This document shows positions 52,867 to 59,110 of a DNA stretch of 64,000 nt, piece after piece. The stretch's first letter is position 1. Each line of letters opens with the position of its first letter. The translations under genes were made by a program, and so were the position numbers. A model generated the notes under the pieces. It worked only from the letters and a program-made list of their open reading frames with translations, was not told the origin of the DNA and made no database searches. Source of the stretch: Nocardia niwae NBRC 108934 = DSM 45340 (GTDB lineage Bacteria > Actinomycetota > Actinomycetes > Mycobacteriales > Mycobacteriaceae); contig NZ_BDCK01000041.1 of the NCBI RefSeq assembly GCF_001613465.1, forward strand, positions 1 through 64,000, given 5' to 3'.

Positions 52867-53955
52867 CGATTCGCGCCGCTGCCGCACCGCGTCGGCCAAG
52901 TGGTCCAGTTGCGCGGCGGTGGTTTCCCAGTCCAGGCACGCGTCGGTGATCGACTGGCCGTAGGTGAGCTCCTCGGCGTGGCCGAGGGTGAGATCCTGGC
53001 GCCCGGCGACCAAGAAGCTCTCCAGCATGAGGCCGACGACACCGGGCTCGCCCGCCGCCAGCCGCCGCGCGATGTCGGTGACCACGTCGACCTGCTTGTT
53101 GTGGTCCTTGTTGCTGTTGCCGTGGCTGGCGTCCACCACGATCCGCTGCGGCAGTGACGCCTTCTCCAGCCGCAGGCACGCCTCGGCGACCGAAGCCGCG
53201 TCGTAGTTCGGCCCGGCGCTGCCGCCGCGCAGGATCACGTGGCAGTCCGGGTTGCCGGTGGTGCGGATGAGCGCGGAACGACCGTCGAGGTCGGTCCCGG
53301 GGAACACGTGACTGGCCGCCGCGGCGCGCACTCCGTCCACCGCCACCTGGACGTCTCCATCGGTGCCGTTCTTGATGCCGACCGGCATCGACAGCGCGCT
53401 GCTGAGCTGGCGGTGTACCTGGCTGGCCGCGGTGCGCGCCCCGATCGCACCGTAGGACACCAGATCCGCGATGTACTGCGGAGTGATCGGATCCAGGAAC
53501 TCACAGGCCACCGGAAGACCGAGGGCGGTGATGTCGACCAGCAGCTTGCGGCCGAAGCCCAATCCGGTGTTGACGTCGAACGAGCCGTCCAGGTGCGGGT
53601 CGTTGATCAGGCCCTTCCAGCCCAGGCTGGTGCGCGGCTTCTCGAAGTAGACCCGCATCACCACGTGCAGCCGGTCACCGAGTTCGGCGGCCTTCGCCGC
53701 GAGACGGCGCGCGTAGTCCAGCGCCGCGGCGGGGTCGTGCACGGAGCACGGGCCGACGATCACCATCAAGCGATCGTCCGCGCCGTTCAGCACGTCGACG
53801 GTGGCCCTGCGTCCCGCACGGACGGTGTCGGCGAGGGCATCGGTGATCGGATGCACGCGACGCACCTCCGCCGGCGAACGCAGCGGGCTCACGTTGAGGG
53901 TGCGTTGATCGTCCAGATCGGAATGCCGTGCGTCGACGTCGGCTGCGGTTGTCAT
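52843..53955 (-). CDS. aroG: DAHP synthase, type I (AroG/AroF class)
   Basis: This 370-residue enzyme condenses phosphoenolpyruvate and erythrose 4-phosphate in the first step of the shikimate pathway. Type I residues are clear: IVGPCSVHDPAAALDYARRL, MRVYFEKPRTSLGWKGLINDP, GARTAASQVHRQLSS, VGIKNGTDGDVQVAVDGV and VDASHGNSNKDH. Mycobacteria rely on a type II enzyme, so this is the distinct class. ATG 53955 has AAGGAA upstream. A leader peptide rich in aromatic residues and two hairpins precede it, indicating attenuation by Tyr, Phe or Trp supply. Chorismate from this pathway is the substrate of the salicylate synthase in the window. Confidence 0.93.
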   Translation of the reverse strand: MTTAADVDARHSDLDDQRTLNVSPLRSPAEVRRVHPITDALADTVRAGRRATVDVLNGADDRLMVIVGPCSVHDPAAALDYARRLAAKAAELGDRLHVVMRVYFEKPRTSLGWKGLINDPHLDGSFDVNTGLGFGRKLLVDITALGLPVACEFLDPITPQYIADLVSYGAIGARTAASQVHRQLSSALSMPVGIKNGTDGDVQVAVDGVRAAAASHVFPGTDLDGRSALIRTTGNPDCHVILRGGSAGPNYDAASVAEACLRLEKASLPQRIVVDASHGNSNKDHNKQVDVVTDIARRLAAGEPGVVGLMLESFLVAGRQDLTLGHAEELTYGQSITDACLDWETTAAQLDHLADAVRQRRESSAAQHTQ

Positions 53956-53958
53956 GTC

Positions 53959-53988
53959 GTGGGTTCCTTTTCTCGGAGGCCGACCCAC
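53959..53988 (-). promoter_or_regulatory. Hairpin enclosing the aroG ribosome-binding site
   Basis: On the minus strand GTGGGT pairs with ACCCAC (53988-53983 with 53964-53959). The loop between contains the AAAAGGA ribosome site of aroG. It would hide the site unless an upstream structure intervenes. Confidence 0.55.
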
Positions 53989-54003
53989 GGATGCGAATCC
54001 CGT

Positions 54004-54026
54004 CGAGCCGTCCATCGTCCGGCTCG
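54004..54026 (-). promoter_or_regulatory. Leader hairpin between leader peptide and aroG
   Basis: CGAGCCG (54020-54026 read on minus) pairs with CGGCTCG (54004-54010) over nine bases, 12 bases after the leader-peptide stop. It is placed to act as pause, anti-sequestration or attenuator stem. Confidence 0.55.
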
Positions 54027-54038
54027 GGGTGGGGGTTG

Positions 54039-54110
54039 TCAGCGCACGTGGTTGCCGCAGACCAGCCCACCCAGGGCCGGCTTGCTAAACCAGAAATACA
54101 CGTGCTGCAC
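54039..54110 (-). CDS. Aromatic-residue leader peptide of aroG
   Basis: GTG 54110 opens a 23-codon frame whose residues 3-8 are HVYFWF: Tyr, Phe, Trp and Phe in a row. It stops at 54039, 84 bases before the aroG start. Such a run ahead of a DAHP synthase gene is the classic layout of ribosome-mediated attenuation, where scarcity of charged aromatic tRNAs stalls the ribosome and changes the leader fold. Two hairpins follow. No strong ribosome site is visible before GTG 54110; the GTG at 54101 would also keep YFWF. The peptide itself probably has no other role. Confidence 0.75.
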   Translation of the reverse strand: MQHVYFWFSKPALGGLVCGNHVR

Positions 54111-54272
54111 GTCAGGGACAGTACCAGTCCGCAACCGAGCGGTGAACTGTGTCATCTGCCACGCCTTCGGCACGGCGTGTTCGCGGCCCTCTTCAGGGGT
54201 CGACTACGACAGCGCGCCGTTCCGGGCCTGTCCGAAGGCCCCGAACGACGCGGGCGGCGACTGGCGATCGGC

Positions 54273-54743
54273 TCATCCCCACTGACCGGGCACGTAATCA
54301 CCGGCGGGGGTGCGGGCGATGACGTTCATCCGGTTCCAGGCGTTGATCATCGCGATGGCGGCGATGAGGGCGGCGATCTGGTCGTCGTCGTAGTGCTTGC
54401 GCACCTCCTGCCACACCGCGTCGCTGACCACGCGACCGTCGCCGATCCGGGTGGCCTCCTCGGTGAGCGCCAGCGCGGCGCGCTCGGCCTCGGTGAAGAC
54501 GGTGGCCTCGTGCCAGGCGGCGATCAGATTGAGCCGCACGGAGGTCTCACCGGCGTGCGCGGCGTCCTTGGTGTGCATGTCGGTGCAGTAGCCGCAGCCG
54601 TTGATCTGGCTGGCGCGAATCTTCACCAGTTCGTAGGTCGCGGCATCCAAGGTGGAGTCGTTGATCACCTTGGAGGCCATCGTGAGCCGCTTGATGAAGC
54701 TGCCGCCGACCGGGTTGGCGAAGAGTTCGAAGCGCTGTTCCAT
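54273..54743 (-). CDS. Carboxymuconolactone-decarboxylase-like (AhpD-fold) protein
   Basis: This is a 156-residue protein of the CMD/AhpD family. The redox motif CGYC (ASQINGCGYCTDMHTKDA, about residues 49-52) with nearby His is typical of AhpD-type peroxidase partners. The C-terminal part (DDDQIAALIAAIAMINAWNRMNVIA) is the conserved helix. An ECF41-consensus promoter lies 42 bp upstream, and ECF41 sigma factors commonly control this family. ATG 54743 is the start. A role in handling peroxides or reactive electrophiles is likely. Confidence 0.88.
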   Translation of the reverse strand: MEQRFELFANPVGGSFIKRLTMASKVINDSTLDAATYELVKIRASQINGCGYCTDMHTKDAAHAGETSVRLNLIAAWHEATVFTEAERAALALTEEATRIGDGRVVSDAVWQEVRKHYDDDQIAALIAAIAMINAWNRMNVIARTPAGDYVPGQWG

Positions 54744-54784
54744 GATTTCCGTCCTTATGCCGTTCCTTGGGGGTTCATCAAGAG

Positions 54785-54811
54785 GACGGCGCGGAAAGAC
54801 GGAGTGTGACA
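54785..54811 (-). promoter_or_regulatory. ECF41-consensus promoter of the CMD gene
   Basis: Read on the minus strand, TGTCACA (54811-54805), exactly sixteen bases and CGTC (54788-54785) match the published ECF41 promoter TGTCACA-N16-CGTC with no mismatch. It lies about 42 bp before the CMD start codon. Confidence 0.8.
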
Positions 54812-54840
54812 ACGCGTTATGCGACGTGTGTCACAGCAGC

Positions 54841-55719
54841 TCAGTTCGTGAAGTCATAGGTGACTCCGGTCAGCTTCTCCGACAGCTCCCACAGGTCGGC
54901 GGCGACCTTCTCGTCCCTGGACGCTTTCGACGATCCGGACGGTCCCGGGTATCCGCGCATGCCGGCGAGCCCGGTCGGCCCGTAGTAGCCACCCGGCTGG
55001 ACGTCGGTGGTAGCGGCATACAGCGTTGGCAGCGCGCCCATCGCGGCGGTCTGCGCGAAGACCCGGTTGCCCACCGACATCACCCGGTCGAGGAACGACT
55101 CGGTGTGGGACTGCAACTCGGTGGACGCGTAACCCGGATGCGCGGCGACCGAAACCTTCGCGGATCCCGCCGCGGTCAACCGGCGCTGCAACTCACGAGC
55201 GAACATCAGGTTGGCCAGCTTGGCCTGCCCGTAGGCGGCCCAGCGCTGATACTTGCGCCGCTCCCAGTTCAGATCGTCCAGGTCGATCTTGCCGACCTGG
55301 TGCGCGCCGCTGGATACGGTGACGATGCGGTCGGCGATCTTTCCCAGCAGCAGCCCGGTGAGCGCGAAATGGCCGAGATGATTTGTGCCGATCTGCTTTT
55401 CGAACCCGTCGGCGGTACGCCCTTCGGGCAGAGCCATCACGCCGGCGTTGTTGATCAGCACATCGGCGCCGTCGACGCCATCGGCGAACGCCCGGACCGA
55501 AGCCAGGTCGGCCAGATCCAATTCCCGTACCTCGGCACGGTCGCCGAGTTCGGCGGCCACCCGCTCACCTTTGGCAACATTCCGGCAGGCCAGCACCACC
55601 TCGCCCCCCGCGGCGGCCAGCGCACGGACCGTTTCGGCCCCCAGGCCGCTGTTGGCCCCTGTCACGATGAACTTCCGGCCGCTCTGATCGGGAATGTTCG
55701 AGGTGTCCCACCTGGTCAT
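54841..55719 (-). CDS. Short-chain dehydrogenase/reductase (retinol-dehydrogenase-like)
   Basis: This 292-residue Rossmann-fold oxidoreductase has the cofactor motif TGANSGLG (about residues 20-27), ACRNVAKGERVA (NADP preference), the NNAGVMA motif, and the catalytic Ser and YGQAK (Tyr about 164). It resembles the mycobacterial Rv0068 group. It lies upstream of the CMD gene on the same strand and opposite the salicylate-AMP ligase gene with 135 bp between starts, so its promoter shares that spacer with the iron box. Substrate unknown. Confidence 0.88.
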   Translation of the reverse strand: MTRWDTSNIPDQSGRKFIVTGANSGLGAETVRALAAAGGEVVLACRNVAKGERVAAELGDRAEVRELDLADLASVRAFADGVDGADVLINNAGVMALPEGRTADGFEKQIGTNHLGHFALTGLLLGKIADRIVTVSSGAHQVGKIDLDDLNWERRKYQRWAAYGQAKLANLMFARELQRRLTAAGSAKVSVAAHPGYASTELQSHTESFLDRVMSVGNRVFAQTAAMGALPTLYAATTDVQPGGYYGPTGLAGMRGYPGPSGSSKASRDEKVAADLWELSEKLTGVTYDFTN

Positions 55720-55798
55720 GACGGAAAGTCTAGTGCGCGGCGGCCCACGGCGGCACGTTCGAACACGCCGGGGCCTACGCCACACGACCGCCTTGCAA

Positions 55799-55817
55799 GT
55801 AGGGTTGCCTAACCTAT
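55799..55817 (+). promoter_or_regulatory. IdeR/DtxR iron box before salicylate-AMP ligase
   Basis: GTAGGGTTGCCTAACCTAT agrees with the 19-base iron-box consensus TTAGGTTAGSCTAACCTAA at 15 positions. It lies 37 bp before GTG 55855. IdeR with iron bound would repress the gene. Confidence 0.8.
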
Positions 55818-55854
55818 TTAAGGGAACCCTTTGCTCGACCCTGTGAGGCTGACC

Positions 55855-57471
55855 GTGACTTCCATTTCGACCGAGTCCGCGCACCGCGACGGCTACGTAC
55901 CTTTTCCCGCGGACATGGCCGCGGAGTACCGAGCGGCCGGCTACTGGTCCGGGCGCCCGCTCGGGGACCTCTTGCGCGCGACCGCACAGCGGCATCCACA
56001 GCGCCCCGCCCTGTTCGAGGCGGAGGGCACGCGCAGCTACGCCGACATCGACGCCGCCGCCGACCGGATGGCTCACGGACTGCTCGCGCTCGGCATCGCG
56101 CCCGGCGACCGGGTGGTGGTCCAGCTGCCGAACGTGCCCGAGTTCCTGACGGTGCTGTTCGGCCTGCTGCGCGCCGGGATCATCCCCGTGCTGGGCCTGC
56201 CCGCGCATCGGCGGGCGGAGATCGAGCATCTGGCGCGGCTTTCCCAGGCGGTCGGCTACATCGTCGCCGACCGGGCGGGCGACTTCGACTACCGCGAACT
56301 CGCCTCGGCGGTGCGGGAGGCGGTGCCGTCGCTGCGTCACGTCGTCGTCCTCGGTGACCCCGGGCCGTTCGTCGACCTCGCCTCGGTTCCGCGCGACGGC
56401 GGCGAACTGCCCGGGATCGATCCGGGCGACATCGCCCTGATGCTGGTCTCCGGCGGAACCACCGGCCTGCCCAAACTGATCGCGCGCACGCACGACGACT
56501 ACGTCTACAACGCCACCGCCAGTGCGGAGGTGTGCGAACTGACCGAGCGAGACGTATATCTCGCGACGCTGCCCGCCGCGCACAACTTCCCGCTCGCCTG
56601 CCCCGGGATCCTCGGCACCGTCGCGGCCGGCGGCGCGGTGGCCTTCGTCAGCGACCCGAGCCCGGAGAACGCGTTCGCCGCGATCGAACGGCACCGGGTG
56701 ACGGTCACGGCCGTCGTACCGCCGCTGGCCCAGCTCTGGTGCGCGGCCACCGAATGGGAAGAGGCCGACCTGAGTTCGCTGCGTCTGCTCCAAGTGGGCG
56801 GCGCGCGACTGGCCGAGGTCAACGCGAAAGAAGTGACCCCGGCACTGGGCGCGACCCTGCAGCAGGTGTTCGGCATGGCCGAGGGCCTGCTCAACTACAC
56901 CCGGCTCGACGATCCGGCCGAACTGCTGCACACCAGCCAGGGCCGTCCGCTCTCGCCCGCCGACGAGATCCGCGTGGTGGACGGCGACGGCAACGACGTG
57001 CCCCCCGGCGAGGAGGGCGAGTTGCTGACCCGGGGGCCGTATACGATCCGCGGCTATTACCGTGCGCCGGAGCACAACTCGCGCGCGTTCACCCCGGACG
57101 GCTTCTATCGCAGCGGTGACCTGGTCCGCCGCTTGCCCAGCGGGCATCTCGTGGTGTCCGGCCGGATCAAGGACGTGATCAACCGCGGCGGCGAGAACGT
57201 CTCCTGCGACGAACTCGAGGAACACCTGCTCGCCCACCCCGTCGTCCGGCATGCCGCCGCCGTCGGGCTGCCCGACGCTGCCCTGGGCGAGAAGGTCTGC
57301 GCCGTACTGGTCGTCGACGGTGAGATGCCGGCGCTTGCCGAGATCAAGACCTTCCTCGCCGCCCGCGGTCTGGCCACCTACAAACTGCCGGACGTGCTGC
57401 GCCGCAGCGAGAAGCTGCCGGTCACGGCGGTCGGCAAGATCGACAAGACAGTGCTGCGCGCCCAGCTGTAG
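55855..57471 (+). CDS. mbtA: Salicylate-AMP ligase (MbtA/DhbE-type) for nocobactin-like siderophore
   Basis: This 538-residue ANL enzyme adenylates salicylate (or 2,3-dihydroxybenzoate) and loads it onto an aryl carrier protein, starting siderophore assembly. Visible are FPADMAAEYRAAGYWSGRPLG (family start), LVSGGTTGLPKLIARTH (P-loop), LPAAHNFPLACPGILG containing the aryl-acid pocket, QVFGMAEGLLNYTRLDD, and GRIKDVINRGGENVSCDELE with PVTAVGKIDK. GTG 55855 has GAGG six bases upstream; TTG 55831 and GTG 55843 are alternatives. An iron box precedes it. It is convergent with the salicylate synthase gene. The remaining NRPS genes are not in the window. Confidence 0.9.
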   Translation: MTSISTESAHRDGYVPFPADMAAEYRAAGYWSGRPLGDLLRATAQRHPQRPALFEAEGTRSYADIDAAADRMAHGLLALGIAPGDRVVVQLPNVPEFLTVLFGLLRAGIIPVLGLPAHRRAEIEHLARLSQAVGYIVADRAGDFDYRELASAVREAVPSLRHVVVLGDPGPFVDLASVPRDGGELPGIDPGDIALMLVSGGTTGLPKLIARTHDDYVYNATASAEVCELTERDVYLATLPAAHNFPLACPGILGTVAAGGAVAFVSDPSPENAFAAIERHRVTVTAVVPPLAQLWCAATEWEEADLSSLRLLQVGGARLAEVNAKEVTPALGATLQQVFGMAEGLLNYTRLDDPAELLHTSQGRPLSPADEIRVVDGDGNDVPPGEEGELLTRGPYTIRGYYRAPEHNSRAFTPDGFYRSGDLVRRLPSGHLVVSGRIKDVINRGGENVSCDELEEHLLAHPVVRHAAAVGLPDAALGEKVCAVLVVDGEMPALAEIKTFLAARGLATYKLPDVLRRSEKLPVTAVGKIDKTVLRAQL

Positions 57472-57479
57472 CGCGGCCC

Positions 57480-57510
57480 ACGGGCAGTGCACCGACGGTG
57501 CGCTGCCCGT
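57480..57510. terminator. Bidirectional terminator between mbtA and mbtI
   Basis: ACGGGCAGTGCACC (57480-57493) and GGTGCGCTGCCCGT (57497-57510) pair over 14 bp with one wobble and a 3-base loop, between two convergent stop codons. Confidence 0.85.
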
Positions 57511-57520
57511 ACATCTTCCG

Positions 57521-58831
57521 CTATGCCTTGACGACGTAGGGAGCGATGCTGCCCAGCTTCTCGCAGGTCTCCTCGAATTCGCGCTCCGGCCGGGACTGGC
57601 CGACAATGCCCGCGCCCGCGCGCAGCCAGGCTCCCTCGGCGGTCTGGTACACCGCGCGCAACACCAAGGTCGCCTCCAGCGCGCCGGTCGGGGAAACGGT
57701 CACCACCGCACCGGAGTACAACCCGCGCGGATCGTGATCGAGCCGGAACACCGAGTCGACGCCCTCGCGCTTCGGGATTCCCGAGGCGGTCACCGACGGG
57801 AACAACACTTCCAGCGCGTCCCAGCTGGATCGGTTCGCGGCCAGCCGCCCACGTACGGTGGACGCCAGATGCTGCACGCTGCCCCGCTCACGCACGGCCA
57901 TGAAGTCCGACACCGCGGACGTGCCGGGATCGGCGACGGTCGCGATCTCCGCGAACGAGGTCTGCACCGAAATGGCGTGCTCCACGATCTCTTTCGGGTC
58001 GGTGATCAGGTCCGCCCTGGCGGCGAGGTCGGCCGCGACACCGCGGCCGAAAGCGCGGGTGCCGGCCAGCGGCTCGGTGGTCACCACCCGGTCGTCGTCC
58101 ACGGACGCGACCAGTTCCGGGCTGAAGCCCGCCGCCTCCAAACCGCCCAGCCGCAGCAGGAACGACCGCGCCGGGGTGTTGTGCGCCCGCCCGAGCCGAT
58201 AGGTGGCCGGAACATCCACCGTGAACGGTAGATCGACCTTCCTGGACAGGATGACCTTCTGGTATCGCCCGGCCTGGATTTCGCCGACCGCCTCGGCCAC
58301 GCGGTCGCGGTAGCCGGTGGGGTCGATGCGGATGTCGGCCGGATGCGCCTGCGGCAGTCCGGTGTTCTGCGACTGCGCGATCAGGTCGTGGATGTCTCCG
58401 GCTTCCGTCGGCGTCGCGCCCGAGATCCGCACGCCGGACTCGCCCACCCGCACCTCGATTCGAGGGATCATCAGGTGCGCCAGCGTCGTACGCGGGTCCA
58501 GGTGCTCGGTGGCGTCCAAGGCCCACGCGCAGAACTCGAATCCGATCCAGCCGTAAGCATTTCGACCATCGAGGGGCAGTGCGCCGAGAGCGCGGTCGAT
58601 CACTCCCGCCGGATTGCCCTCCCACCGGCTGATGGTGGTCCGCCCTTCCCAGGTGACCCGCAACTCGCGCACGTCCAGTTCGACACTGCCGATCGGATCG
58701 GCCGCGAACACCCACTCCCCCGGGCGCTCGTACATCACGTACTCGCCGAACCGATCCGCCCCCGCCAGCCGGGACATCGCTGCCGCCGGATCGGTTACAT
58801 ACTCAACCCGCAGGCGTTCCGTGGTCGACAA
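57521..58831 (-). CDS. mbtI: Salicylate synthase (MbtI/Irp9-type)
   Basis: This 436-residue chorismate-utilising enzyme makes salicylate from chorismate through isochorismate. It matches MbtI along its length: GYGWIGFEF-like YGWIGFEFCAWAL, the catalytic lysine in GRYQKVILSRKVDLPF, TYRLGRAHNTPARSFLLRLGG, the catalytic Glu in TTEPLAGTRAFGRG, DPKEIVEHAISV, VRERGSVQHLASTV, FPSVTASGIPK, GLYSGAVV, and the Mg-binding PEREFEETCEKL. TTG 58831 is preceded by GGAGG at 58840-58836 and leaves the iron box outside the coding region; the frame is open farther up. Its product is the substrate for the convergent AMP ligase. Confidence 0.92.
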   Translation of the reverse strand: MSTTERLRVEYVTDPAAAMSRLAGADRFGEYVMYERPGEWVFAADPIGSVELDVRELRVTWEGRTTISRWEGNPAGVIDRALGALPLDGRNAYGWIGFEFCAWALDATEHLDPRTTLAHLMIPRIEVRVGESGVRISGATPTEAGDIHDLIAQSQNTGLPQAHPADIRIDPTGYRDRVAEAVGEIQAGRYQKVILSRKVDLPFTVDVPATYRLGRAHNTPARSFLLRLGGLEAAGFSPELVASVDDDRVVTTEPLAGTRAFGRGVAADLAARADLITDPKEIVEHAISVQTSFAEIATVADPGTSAVSDFMAVRERGSVQHLASTVRGRLAANRSSWDALEVLFPSVTASGIPKREGVDSVFRLDHDPRGLYSGAVVTVSPTGALEATLVLRAVYQTAEGAWLRAGAGIVGQSRPEREFEETCEKLGSIAPYVVKA

Positions 58832-58869
58832 CGATCCTCCAAAGGGTACCCTGGCCCAACTCGTGGAGG

Positions 58870-58888
58870 TAAGGTTAGCATTACCTGC
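58870..58888 (-). promoter_or_regulatory. IdeR/DtxR iron box before salicylate synthase
   Basis: On the plus strand TAAGGTTAGCATTACCTGC agrees with the iron-box consensus at 14 of 19 positions, best in the core AGGTTAGC. It lies 39 bp upstream of the TTG start. Confidence 0.7.
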
Positions 58889-59110
58889 ATCGCGGTGCGG
58901 GTGTGCTGGCGGCCACAGCTTCGGCGCCGGCGACCTGCCGGAAGAGGGTGCGCGTCCGGCAAGCACTTTCGCCGCGTTCGCGCCGCCTCCCGTGGGAGGA
59001 CGCGCCATTCGCGCGGCCCCGCGACGAACTCGCCGCGCCGACTGCCTGCGCGGAATAGACCCTCCGGGATTGAATAGTGGGAAGCGTCACCTGCGGAGGG
59101 AAGAACATCG

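Noticed and set aside
54841..57606. One long minus-strand frame covering the SDR gene and the region opposite mbtA
   Set aside because: Only the last 292 residues (from 55719) show SDR motifs. The upstream part is antisense to mbtA.
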